Positions 8,609 through 19,601 of a DNA stretch of 22,598 nt are shown piece by piece (position 1 is the stretch's first letter; each line of letters begins with the position of its first letter). This DNA is from Rhizaria sp. SCN 62-66 (taxonomy: Eukaryota > Rhizaria, unplaced), in assembly GCA_001724265.1 (NCBI GenBank), contig MEDY01000437.1, positions 1 to 22,598 on the forward strand, in the 5' to 3' direction. The notes beneath the pieces are model-generated. The model saw only the letters and a program-made list of their open reading frames with translations. It was not told the origin of the DNA and made no database searches. Both the position numbers and the translations under genes were made by a program.

Positions 8609-9316
8609 ATGTCTCACATTGGCGATAACTGCCACTCGATTATTCTGGTACGTTTCGATCCGTTTCCCTGCCAGATACCGCACTCCAAGTTAAGTCTGCT
8701 AAATGCCAACCTTCGTTCATTTCCGCCATCCGTCTCACTCCCATGCCCCCCAAACGCTTTTTCATTACTTGCTTTCTCGACCACAACAGGCCCAGTTTAC
8801 CGACAAGCCCAACTCGAAGCACTACTCGGACCACGAGACCGTTTCTGGAGCTATGGAAGCTGTTTGCCAGCTCTTCGAGGCCAAGCTCAAGCAGATGAAC
8901 CCTGATAAGAAGAAGATTACTTACGACATCACCGATCTGTTCGAGTTCATCGACTCGCTTCCTGACCTCGGCGTCCTTGTGTACGTCAATACTGACCGCA
9001 TTACTTTGCCATCTTTGCTCAGAGCTTACTTTAACAGAGATTTTGCCACTTTCCAGTTCGTCACATCGATTAAACAAATCTCGATTTAAGGGAGATATCT
9101 CAGCAATGTCACCGTGCCCCAAGAGTTATCCTTTAAAATTAGATTTAACTCACATCAAACACTTTCAAGCTCTGTTTTTGTTTCTTTGGGCATTTATCTT
9201 GTGTGAATATTTCGTTGTTTAGGTACGACTCCGAGATCACTGCTTACACCCCTCACTCTAAGGAGTGGATTAAGAAGCGTATCTTTAACCAGCTTAAGAA
9301 GCTCGCCAGCAAGTAA
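8609..9316 (+). CDS. ERH: Enhancer of rudimentary homolog, three exons
   Basis: Exons 8609-8647, 8790-8980 and 9223-9316 join in frame to a 107-residue protein ending in TAA; both introns (142 and 242 nt) start GTACGT. The product matches the single-domain ERH family, about 104 residues in animals. It begins MSH, then ETVSGAMEAVCQLFEAKLKQ, corresponding to the first helix. MNPDKKKITYDITDLFEFID is the most conserved core. YTPHSKEWIKKRIFNQLKK is the last helix. ERH is a small nuclear homodimer that acts as a docking platform for RNA-processing and RNA-elimination factors. The ATG at 8609 was chosen because it gives the family MSH start; the ATG at 8590 is out of frame with the splice. Confidence 0.95.
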
Positions 9317-10199
9317 GTATCACGCATCACCCAAGGGTTCTTACATGAGATGTTGATATATTATATCTCACATCGAACAAGATCGAGTTTTACGCCGTCG
9401 CTACCAGTGTTGCTGCTGTTGAGTTTGTTGTACTTCAGTCGGTATGTCCATGATGCCTTGAGCCAAGACACGGTCTTGTCTTCCACTGGGTGACTTGTAT
9501 TTGCCCTCATGTGATTAAGCTTTGGCATTATCCATTCGGACGGCTTTAAACAACAGCTTATCACGCATTGAGATAACACAAACAACAGCAGCAATAGTGG
9601 AAATCGATGTCATACCAACTGTCATACTCTAGAATAACATCAATACGTATACGTAATCACACACAGAATATTCCTAATACCAATTCTCATACATAACACC
9701 GTTACATATTCACCGATAAGGAACAACATTTGTTTCCCAATATGAGTCAGCGTGGTCGAAACAGACACGTTTTGAGTTGAGTATTTTTGTGGAGACATGA
9801 GTATACTAGTATAACATCTGTATTGAACGAAACACAAACAGTGATTGCAACAATTACGTTGCCATTACGTTTTGTTTGACTGTCTCTCATTCATGACAGC
9901 GAATTGTGCTTAAATCATCAATATGACTTCATAGCTTTTTCCTTGATTTGTTTGGTGTTTGGTGTTAGTATTTTTGTTACTAGGCAGCTAAGACGGAGCC
10001 TTGTGCTGCCCAAATCGTATTCTCGAACGGAAAACACGACTCAAACATGTACATTTGTGTGCTATTTAATGCAGCTTTTCTCATCTCAACAACAGAACAA
10101 CCATCACATCACAGCTCATCTCACACACCGCATGACAAGTCTTGCGTACGGAGTTAAGTTACACATGTGTCGATACGGAGGCGTGTGGCTTCTGACAAC
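9317..10199. other. AT-rich convergent intergenic region between ERH and ARPC4
   Basis: 883 nt of 3' flanks of converging genes. A short GC-richer, coding-like stretch at about 9381-9441 is open in one frame and followed by GTATGT, but I found no partner exon. Small palindromes occur at about 9644 and 9801. No RNA gene recognised. Confidence 0.45.
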
Positions 10200-11165
10200 T
10201 TAGCAGAGCTGAGTGAGGTACATCTGCGCAACGGCACGGGCGCGCGCGTTGACGTTGAGCTTCAGGGACGACACCTCGGCATCGATGACCTTCATGAAGT
10301 GAATGATGAAGTCAACAATGGCGTCCTTCTTAAGCGCCTCAAGGTGGAAGTTGGTGATGAGGAACGAGATGTTGTAGCCGTCAACGGGCTTGCGGCGGAG
10401 GATCTCAAACTCGTCGGCACGCATGGCAAGGAAGCGGGAAAACTTCTCAACGATGACAGTGTCGAGAGCGTCGGACTGCTTGATGCGGATAGAGACGCGG
10501 ACGGCGTTGACGGAAGCCTCGATCATGCACTTCTGGTCCGAGTCACGCGCAATAACAAGGGGCTGCAGGATCAGCTCCTTGGACATGCTGTGGAGGGCGC
10601 AATAAGAGAGAACGCAAAAAAGAAAGCGTGCAAAAGCAAGCAAGCGTGCAAGAGAGAGAGAAGGAGACAGGGAGGGGTGAGGAACAAGGGGCGACTTTAG
10701 TGAAAGATTTGAAGAGGATGAACACGCATGTTGTTTGAAGCAAATGTCGATGAGCACCATAAAGTAAAGCGTGAAAACGTACCGAGCCTCAACCTCGGGC
10801 TTGTTGTGGCGCTCGACGACCTGCGAGGGGAAGTTACGCAGGGAGAGGGCGGCGTGGAGCGTCGCCTCGATCGCGTTCAAATACTTCTCAGCCTATGTAC
10901 ACAAACAAGAGCAAAGGCACAAGAAAGAAGGCAATCGAGTTAGCGAGGTCAGTAGATGATCAAGCAATAAATTAATGTTTGGTGTCAAAAAAGTGCATGT
11001 GCAGGGTACGAGAGGAGCCTTCAAAGCACCTCGTGGCCACCTCGAGGCTGTCCTCTCCCGAGTCGGAAATATCTGACCATTTGCGAGGTCTGATCGCAGT
11101 CTATGACGTTGCAAAAAGAATATAACATAGAACACGTCACAGAAAGTCTCATGTTGACGTACCAT
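10200..11165 (-). CDS. ARPC4: Arp2/3 complex subunit 4 (p20), three exons
   Basis: Coding exons 11165-11163 (ATG only), 10892-10783 and 10587-10200 give a 166-residue protein ending in TAA; both introns (270 and 195 nt) begin GTACGT. The product starts [17 protein letters not shown] and contains the hallmark segments [44 protein letters not shown] and [14 protein letters not shown]. This matches ARPC4 (168 residues in human) over its full length. ARPC4 forms the core of the Arp2/3 complex with ARPC2 and helps hold the mother filament during branched actin nucleation. Putting the ATG alone in exon 1 is inferred from three facts: it abuts a GTACGT donor, it joins in phase, and it restores the normal N-terminus length. 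Confidence 0.93.
11163..11165 (-). other. ARPC4: ARPC4 exon 1: initiator ATG directly followed by a splice donor
   Basis: The coding part of the exon is just ATG, followed at once by GTACGTCA. Any 5'UTR upstream belongs to the same exon. The next exon starts GCT GAG AAG after CATAG. Confidence 0.7.
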
Positions 11166-11736
11166 TGAATCTGTAGGAGCTTTCCTATCAGCAACGAACC
11201 AAAAGAGTTCGCTCGTGGACGCCTCGTCTCGTCTCTGAGAGACTGAGACGAGCGATCGACCGACTGTGAGTAGCGGCCGGTCAAAGTTAAGTCGCGAAGT
11301 TTGGAGTGACTGGTGGAGGCAGCCAGTCCCCTCGGTCGGTCGGTCTGGGCCTCCTTGGCCCCCTTCTTGAGGCCTGATTTGGTGTCTTTGAAATTGTCAG
11401 TGGGATTTCTAGTTATTTGTATGTGAATTTAGAGCTCTCGAAGTATTTAGCTTTGCGTTTGCTGTGTCGCTCAGACGACCCCTTTTGCTCCTGGGAGCTA
11501 CCCGAGAGAGCTTTTAGGCAGTGAGGTCACATTGCCTCCTGTCCTCACTTCTCACTGCTTTCAGACACCGCTAGACTGCCTGCATTGGATCTGTTTTTCC
11601 GATATGTCATACTCACACGTATAATTTCTCTTATTCTCTCACTCTTGTTTCCCCCCTTTGCGTTGTGCTTGCGTGAGTAGTGAAACCAGTCGGAGGACTG
11701 TCGAAGAAAGAGCTCATGAACAAGGAACCCACTAAA
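11166..11736. promoter_or_regulatory. Divergent promoter region between ARPC4 and the Ala/Pro-rich secreted protein
   Basis: No gene recognised. Near 11230-11256 are interleaved CTCGTCTC/GAGACGAG inverted repeats. GTCAAAGT occurs at about 11280. A CT-rich tract at about 11630-11670 ends in an AG at 11677-11678, close to the start of the plus-strand gene, and a GTATGT lies at about 11418, so a 5'UTR intron is possible. Confidence 0.45.
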
Positions 11737-14700
11737 ATGGCTTCTCGTTCTGGTCTCTCTTCCCGTACTCTGGGCCTGGGGCTGGTGGCGTTCTACCTCG
11801 CCGCCCTCACCGGTGGTCTCGCGGCCGGTACCGAGCTCGGCGCCAAACCCGACCTCTTCCCAGCGGCCCCGAAGGGTGCTTGGGACCTGCCCGTCCACCC
11901 GGCCGGTCCCGTCGCTCCCCTAGGCGCCTCTAAGGTCCCCACGGCCTCATCCCCGGCCAAGCTGCCATACTTTTCCGACCCCATGTTTGCGCAGCACGTC
12001 GGCATGCCCGGCAAGCTCCCCGGCACGCGCGTCGTCGAGGGCATGGGTGTCCGCACCGAGGCCTACCCCTGGCTCCAGGCCGCGCTCCACCCGCACCTCG
12101 CGCCCCCGGCGCCCAAGGGCGCGCAGCCGCTCATCTACAAGCCCATCGCCGCGCTGCTTGGCCGCGACGCCCCCGGCGCCGCCGCGGGCCGCCCCGTCGT
12201 GCCTGTCGCGTCCCTCGCCGCGGGCCCCATCGACATCCCGGACCCGGCCAACCCGTCGACCGAGCCCGCGTCGTGGGCCGTGCTCTCTGGCAAGGCACCG
12301 GCCCCGCTGCCGCCCATCCTTGCTGAGCCCCCGTCGCCGCCGCGCGAGCCCGCTGACATCAAGGCGGACGAGCAGCGCCAGGCCGCCGCGCTCATGGAGG
12401 TCCAGGCGGCGGCCGAGGCCGAGGCCAAGGAGCGTCTCTTCCAGCAGACCCAGGTATGTGTAATCATTGATCTATCTACGTGTAAATATGTGTCATGTCT
12501 CCATAAGTTTCACTTTCATGTCAGGAATCTCACATCTCCATGTTCTCTACTCCTCCTTGTGTGACAATTCCCTTCAATTGACTTTAGGCCGAGCTTGAGC
12601 GTTACCGCGCTGCCGCCGCCGCGACCCCTGTCCCCGTGCAGACCGTGACGACGACCACTTACTACACGCACCCTTACATGGCCGGCGCCCAGGGCGCCCC
12701 CGCTGCTGGCGCGCCCGCCTACCCGTACGCTCGCCTCCCGGCCTACGCCCAGTTCTCCCCTTTGCCCGGCGCGACCCCGCAGCCCGCGCTGCACGGGTCG
12801 ATCCGTCTCCCCGACAACATGGACGGCTCCGAGGCGCGCTACCGCTCCGACCGTGCCGCGACGGACTACGACCGGCCGTACAGCGCCGTGCCCGCCGCGC
12901 GCCCTGCGTTTGACGAGCGTGTTCTGCCGTACTTCCACTCGCGCGAGATGAACGGCCGCCACGACCACCCGATGGCCAATACCGTTGATCGTGAGATTGG
13001 CCAGAAGAGCAACCGCGTCGTCGAGGAGACGCTGCCGCAGTCGGGCCCCGCCGGCTGGCGTGACGCTGGCAATGACCCGTTTTCGGCCTATCGTGTCGCC
13101 ACCCCCAAGGAGGTTGACCAGGTATGTCATATCGACTATTTCTCTTCGATGTAGCACTATTTTTAGATTAAATTTAAAAGTTCGATATTTAAATGCATTT
13201 CACCAATATCTCTCTCTTTGTAAACTGTTTATTCTACGTTACTCACATTGTACTCCTTTCTTGGTTTCGTGTTCCCATACCTTGTTTCAATTCTGTCTTA
13301 GGGTGTCAACACGATGACCCGTAAGGAGTTCACCCGCGCCGACGCCCGCGCCCGCGGTCTTAACGAGACTGCCGTCAAGAACGCCGTTGACTCGATCAAG
13401 CCCGTTGTCCGCAACCCGATCGAGGTCGACCAGTCTGAGTCTGCCCGTCTCGCCAACTCTTACACCGCTCCCCGTGCCCCCACGGCGTCCCCGTCGGCGT
13501 CGCACTCCAACTCCCTCGCCCGCCAGCGCCGCAACAAGCGTCTTAACGCCACGGTCGCCCAGAGCGAGGCCGACAAGGCTGCGGCGGCGCAGAACTCGAT
13601 CTCGGCCAACGCCGCCGCGGACAAGACCGCTGCCAGCACGCTTGCGACGGTCAACAATGACGCTGTCGAGGCGGCCAAGGCTGAGGAGTCTAGCTTCCTG
13701 CAGGTAGCTGATGCTCCTGCTCCCGTGCCCGTGATTGCTCCCGCCGCCACCGCCCCTGCTGCTGCTCCTGCTTCCACTGCTGCTGCTGCGCCCGCGCCTG
13801 TGCCTGCCATGCGCCCTTCACCCAGTGCCGTCGCTCCCGCGCCCGCCGCCACTGCTCCTGCTCCTGTTGCTGCCCCTGCTGCTGCGCCTGCTGCTGCCCC
13901 CGCGAAGCCCGCTGCTCCTGTCGCTTCTGTTGCCGCGCCCGCTGCCGCCGCCGCTCCCCTCGCTGCCGCCGCCCCCGCTGCTGCCGCGCCTGCGCCTGCT
14001 GCTGCTGCGCCAGTGGTTGCTGACGGCAACAAGGTTGGCCGTGCTAAGCTGCACCTCTCCGCCCCCGTCCAGGCCACCGAGTCGGTCCGCGAACGCGAGG
14101 CCTCTGCTTACCCGCAGCTCTCCCCCCGCGCTGCCAAGCGCGCCCGCGTCACCGAGGCTGAGAAGATCGCTATCCGCAACGCGCAGCGCCTCAAGGAAGT
14201 CGACGCACTCATCGCCCACTCGCGCGGTCCGCTGTACACGCGCCGCCACGGGCACAGCCGCGCGGCGCTCATGGCCGCGCTCGACCTCGAGAAGCCTGCC
14301 ACGGATGACTTCGCGCCGTCCAAGCACAACCTCCGCAAGGCTCTCGAGGAGGTCGACATCGCGTACCCCGAGCTCAAGCGCTCCGCAAAGGCCGCCGAAG
14401 CGCGCATTAACCACGACCACCTGCTCGAGCGCGCCGCGTCGTCGTTCCGTGACGCCGAGATCGAGGCGATCCGCACTAACGCCGCCGTCGCGCGCCACCA
14501 GGACATCCTCGCCAACCAGGAGGCCGTGCTGACCGGCAAGTTCGCCCGCCTCGCCGCCGCACTGGACCGCAATCTGCGCGCCCCCGTTGAGCTGGGCGCT
14601 GTCATGCCTGGCTTGCGCCTCGTCGCGGGCGCGGACGTTGCCGGTATGTCTCTGCTCCAGACCCAGTCGACCGCTCAATCCACCGCCAAGGCGAACACGA

Positions 14701-14978
14701 AGCAAGAGGAGGAGTTTTCGTTGTTTGACGCCGAGCTCGAGCGCCGTGTCCGCAGCGCCGATACCTTCGCCGCGCGCCCCATGCGCGGCGGCGTCCACGG
14801 CAACGCGCGCGCCCCGTCTGCGCACAGCGAGCTTGCCCCCTCTGGCGCTCTGTCCTATACTTACGGCGGCCGCCCCCGTGGCGCGCCCCAGGAGCAGCCG
14901 CTGCGGTCGTTCCCCGATGATTCCGTGCTGCTGAGCACCGAGGAGAGCGTGGCCATGCCCGACTTCCTGCGTGCGTAA
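11737..14978 (+). CDS. Secreted cysteine-free Ala/Pro-rich protein, 975 aa, three exons
   Basis: Exons 11737-12453, 12588-13121 and 13302-14978 (TAA); both introns begin CAG|GTATGT and all junctions are phase 0, so exon 2 is a symmetric cassette. The ATG at 11737 has a good context (AAAATGG); an in-frame ATG at 11716 would add seven residues. Residues 1-33 form a signal peptide (hydrophobic LGLGLVAFYLAALTGGLAAG). Exon 1 encodes a Pro/Ala-rich region ending in an Ala/Glu helix. Exon 2 encodes a Tyr/Pro-rich region. Exon 3 carries an almost pure Ala/Pro/Val linker at about residues 552-655, then charged helical, probably coiled-coil sequence at about 680-830. I see no cysteine anywhere in the product. 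I recognise no family; a structural wall, scale or matrix protein is an inference. Dibasic sites (for example AKRAR) could be processed. Confidence 0.8.
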
Positions 14979-15451
14979 AGCGAGCGTTCGGGACAGTGCG
15001 CTCTCTTTTTAAGTGAATGGTTGGAGGAATGATGAGATGATGGTGTTTGGTGATGTTGTTGTTTGCGTTTTGCGAACCATATCTCGAATGATGATGAAGA
15101 AAATGTTTAATGTTTGAATACATTACATACCGATTATATCGTATTATTGACTGTTTCTTCGTTCTGTGTGATGATGCGTGATTGTTACTGCCTCTGCCAA
15201 TATCGCAGCTGTTGGTGGCGGGAAGTGGGGCAACGGGAACATCGAAGTGAGAGTGTTGTCGAGATGAGAACGATTGCAGTGGTGTGATCGTCAGTGGAGC
15301 TGAGTTTGATTTTTTTAGATCAAAGATAAATATGTAACTCTTGTGTCAAAGTTGTGATTGCTAAGCACTGCATTTATGGACTCTGATTGACACTACGTTT
15401 TTGCTTACTCCGCACTCTAATCTCGCCCCCCTTGTACTTCCCTCCCACACG
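14979..15451. promoter_or_regulatory. Intergenic region upstream of the ZNRD2-type gene
   Basis: Holds the 3' flank of the Ala/Pro-rich gene and the 5' flank of the next plus-strand gene. No coding sequence recognised. GTCAAAGT occurs at about 15345, and a CT-rich leader lies at about 15405-15450, just before the start. Confidence 0.45.
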
Positions 15452-18400
15452 ATGTCTCTAGCCTGCAGACTCGCAGCCATGGCGCAACCTGCGCGTAAGT
15501 ACGTACAAATACTACAAATCTACCTATAGATGTCTCAATACCCCTGATCTCGTTTGTGCTCAGTCTTAGCGGGGTGCGACTGACACAGCTTACTGCTCCC
15601 ACGCACTTCTCCTCCGAGTCACCACCTTTCTCACTTTCACACCACCAAACGAACACCAATCTCAACCAAACTAAACCAACACTTATAATACTACATGTTG
15701 ACCCGATATCATATTAACTCACTTTGTGTTGCGACTACAGTGTGTCTCGCGAGATCGCCGCCAAAGTGCGCGCTGGCTGGGCCCTCAGCGCCGTGCCATG
15801 CCCCATCTGCAACACTCTCCTCGTCCGCGAAAAGCCGTCGAACAAGCACTACTGCTGCCAGTGCCAAGTCTGGGCCGTAACCGAGGCTGAGGCGGCAACG
15901 ATGCGCCAGGGCCCCGCGCCGGCGTCGCTAGTTGCAGCGAAGCAGCAGAGTGACAATGCGAGTGCTGCTTACAAGCCCTTCAGCTACTCTGCCAACGCCG
16001 GCTCTCTGAGCAACATCAACAGCACGAACGCCGTCATCACTGCGAGTGCGAATACCAGCAGCAGCGGTGTCAGTGCCGCTAGCAAGCGTCCTGTTGCTGC
16101 GGTGGCTGCAGACTGGTCTGACGACGATGACTCTAACAGCAACAACAACACCGTCAACGTTAACACTGCTATTAACAGCAATATCCCTGCGCAACAGACT
16201 GAAGATACCGAGGTTGATCCCACTTCTCGCGCTGCCCGCGCCGCCGCGACCGCGCGCGCCTACGCTCAGCTCAAGTCTCAGGTTCAGAACTCGTACACAG
16301 AGGCTTACACTGAGCCCGAGGCTAACGATAACAAGAGCGACGCTGCCAATAACGCTGAGCTTGCTGAGACTGAGGCGGAGGCCGAGGCCAAGGCCATCGC
16401 TGCTGCTGTGGAGGCCGAGCTCTCCCGCTTCCGCGCCCGCTTAATCGCCACCGCCGCCGCTGGCACAAACGACGACTGCAGCAGCTATAGCGGGACCGAG
16501 AACGGTATTGCCGGCGGCGACTACGACGCGGGCGATGATGGCGACATCGGTGGTGAGTTTGCTGCGCTTGATGCTGCTGAGGATGCTCGTATCGAGGCTG
16601 AGATTGCAGCGGCGCGCGCGGCCGGGGAGCTCTCTGACGAAGACGTTCCGTCTAACGGTTCGTCTAAAGGTACTTACACCGGCTCTAAGGGTGTTGCGAC
16701 AAAGCGCAACGAGGAGGAGGAGGAGAGCGGCGACTTCAACAACAACATCAACAACGGCGACGACAACGACGGTGGCTATGGCAAGTACGATGGCAACGCG
16801 TATGGCAATGATTATGACGGTGACGGTGACTTTGACGATGACGATGCCAACTGGGAAAAGTACTTCGATGACACGTCTTCCCCTGCATACGCACTCCGCA
16901 TGCAGCGGAGTGACGCTGTGTCGGCGCTTACTGCTCAGCTGATGCTGCAACAGTGGTCTATGTCTCAGTACTCCTGCCCCAACGGACTCTTTGCCTGCAC
17001 CGGCCCGCTGATGCAAGCTCGGTACGTAATCACAAAACAAAAGGCTTGGTTGAGGTTATATATTTTAGTCATTTGAGAAAATAGTTTATATTTATTTTTA
17101 AATTTGCCTCTTTTATGTTTTATATCAAATTAACGGTATATGACTCATTTTTGGTCGATATATAATGACTTTCGTTGTTTTTATCGTCTCGCAGGCAAGA
17201 CGGCCTCCGCGCCCCGGCCCCCGCGGCCGCGACTCCGGCTTTACTTACCTACGCCCGCGCCAACCTGACCGAGCGTCTGGCGCGCGAAGTCGCCTCCGGC
17301 ACAATGACCGAGGCGCAAGCCCGCTGCGTCGACGTGTCGAAGCTCACGGTCCCGCCGGAGACTGTGCGCGGCTGGGTGGCGAAGGCGGGGCAGCTATGGT
17401 GCCCGCATTGCGGCTGCGTGTACGAGCTGGACCGCTCTACCGGTGGCAGCTCTGGCGAGGAGCTTGCGATTGTTGCGGGGGCCATTGATATCTCGGCCAG
17501 CAACACCCGGTACAGTGACTCGGACTCTGACTCTGAGACTGACGAGCTTAACAACAACCACGGCAACGGCCAGGACAACAACGACGACAAGAGTACTCGT
17601 GACTCTAGCAACACGGGCGTGAGTGCCGCAAGTTCTTTCACGGGCACGGGTACTGGAACACATGGTGCCGGTGCGTTGCCTCCTTTGCAGCAGAAGACCG
17701 AGGCCGAGCTCGATGCCGAAGCCGCGGCCGCTTGCGCCCCCGTTGCTTACCTCAACACGCCCAAGTCATCCTCGTTGATCGGCCAGTGTCTGGCACTGGG
17801 GTGGTCGATGCCTGAGCAGCCGTGCTTGCAGTGCGACACACCGTTAGTCTGCCCGCCCCCTTCCGACGACTATAACAATGATGATATTGAGAGCGATGGA
17901 TCTAAGCAGGTCAAGGCTGAGTGTGTAGCGTGCGGCGCTACTTACCCCGTCGACCCCCTGACACGCGAGGTGGTACTTACATCTGCCAGCACCGAGACGA
18001 AGCCATCAAAGGCCTCCAGCGACTCAACTACTGCATCTGTCTCTGCTGCCTCAGCTCCTGCTGCTGCTGATGCTACTCAGGGAGCGTATGACTTTGGCGG
18101 CGACGACGACGGCGACGAAGAGTGGAGTGACGAAAAGACCCGTGCGTTCCTCGCCTCCCCCGAACTCGCCGTGCGTTCCGCCGAGTCACGTGTCCGCTCC
18201 GAGCGGCTCGCTGCCGCGCTGGCACAAGGTCTCCGCATGACGTCGATTTCGTGTTGCGACTGCTATACGCCGTTGGTGGAGGATCCGGAGACGGGGAAGC
18301 AGAAGTGCGTTGGCTGCGGTGCCCGGTTCATGAGTGAAGCAGAGTACGAAGCCCTCCAAAGTCAAAGCCAGAGCCACGAGATCAACGTCAACGTCAACGG

Positions 18401-19601
18401 TGACAGCAACGGCGACGTCAGCAACATCAACAACAACGGTGATGGCGGCAAGAGCGACATCTATGATGCCAATAACCCGGCTGACGATTTCGCAAAGAAG
18501 ATTGCGGCGAAACTCGCTGCTCAGCGTACTCAAGATGCTAATGCAGCTGCTGCTTCTAACGCCGGAACGTCGTCTGCTCCTCTGGCTCTAGCTGAGCTTG
18601 CTGATGACAACAACAACACAAAGACTAACTCTACAAAGGCCAACACTCCGAGCTACAGCTCCCGCGCTGCCCCTGCTGCTGCTCCTGCTGCTGCAGCTGC
18701 GGCTGTGCCTGGTGTTTCTGGCCACAGCATCGCCACTCCCGCCCGCTCCCGCCCCCACCCTGCCGCTGCTGCTGCTGCTGGTACCACAACTCCCCGCGGC
18801 TACACTGCTAACTTGCCCGCGGCGCGCGCATTTGGCGGCGCCTCTGCCTACAGTGTTAATAGCGCTAACAACAGCGCAACGAGCAGTGTTGCGGCGTCGT
18901 TGCAGCGCATGGCCACTGTCGCCGCCCGCGCCGTCTCCGTCCACACCGCCAGTCTCGAGGCAGCACTCACCGCGTACGCGGATGCCGCGGCCGCCGGTCT
19001 GCCAGTTATGACTCCGGCCGCTGTCGCCGACTCGGTCCTGGCTCTTCCGGCTATGCTCGAGTGTCTGGTGTCTGCTCAACGCCACGCGTCCCGTGCCATC
19101 ACCACGAACACCACTTACAACAACAACGCCAGCGCTAACAACGCTGGTGCTGCCGTCGGGGCGAGTGCGTTTGGGAGTAGCGGCGCTGTGAGCAACAGTG
19201 TATGGGGCAGTCCTAGCCGCGCCAACGCTTTCGGTGCCGCTCGGCTTCCTGCGACCCCATCTCGGTCGCAAGTGACCGTCAGCAGCAGCGGTTCCGCAGT
19301 CAACACCAGTACTGCGTTGGGCCAGTCGACCAGCGGCGGAATGGCCGTGTCGTCCCGCGCTGTCGCCGCCGCCGTCGCCCGCATCGACGACGCGGTCCGC
19401 GTCACAGCCGCCGCGCGCGCCGCTCTGCAAGCCTGGGCAGACGCCGCCGCCAGTGCTATGGCCGCCGCAGTGGCGCGGGTGGGCGCCGGCGCGGGGGCCG
19501 GGGCCGTGGATGCGATGCAGCTGGGATCAGCGGTCAGTGCGGCGCTGGGCGCGGCGTGCGCGGCCGGCGCCGAGCTCGAGTCCCTCCGCAAGGGCCTCTA
19601 A
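15452..19601 (+). CDS. Large protein with four ZNRD2/p27-type zinc-ribbon modules, three exons
   Basis: Exons 15452-15498, 15741-17021 and 17195-19601 (TAA) give 1244 residues; both introns begin GTACGT. A second in-frame ATG at 15479 (GCCATGG) is an alternative start. Four modules follow the ZNRD2 (SSSCA1, autoantigen p27) pattern: a helix with GW, then CxxCxxPL and CxxC. Module 1: GWALSAVPCPICNTLLV with Cys 36/39 and 54/57. Module 2: LQQWSMSQYSC...CTGPLM near 420-440, whose second pair WCPHC (512/515) lies about 75 residues away beyond an intron. Module 3: LALGWSMPEQPCLQCDTPLV with Cys 653/656 and 686/689. Module 4: QGLRMTSISCCDCYTPLV with Cys 796/799 and 814/817. Linkers are acidic and Asn/Ser/Ala-rich, and the C-terminus is an Ala-rich helical region. 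The family is usually a small single-module protein. Function here unknown; multivalent protein binding is an inference. Confidence 0.8.

Noticed and set aside
9381-9441. Possible extra coding exon downstream of ERH
   Set aside because: ERH already ends at its normal length at 9316. The stretch has no acceptor or partner exon that I could identify.
13704-14020. Possible retained intron after CAG|GTAGCT, covering the Ala/Pro linker
   Set aside because: The segment is fully open, GC-rich and has the same codon style as its neighbours. The donor does not fit GTAYGT and no good acceptor was seen.
13818-14825. Minus-strand open frame of 335 codons
   Set aside because: Antisense shadow of exon 3 of the Ala/Pro-rich gene; a Gly/Arg/Ser product from GC-rich codons, with no support from splicing or homology.
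15495-15500. GTAAGT at 15495 as the first donor of the ZNRD2-type gene
   Set aside because: It leaves a phase that does not match the next exon. The GTACGT four bases later joins in frame and fits the local donor consensus.
18588-19430. Minus-strand open frame of 280 codons
   Set aside because: Antisense shadow of the ZNRD2-type gene; Gly/Arg/Ser-rich and without recognisable motifs.
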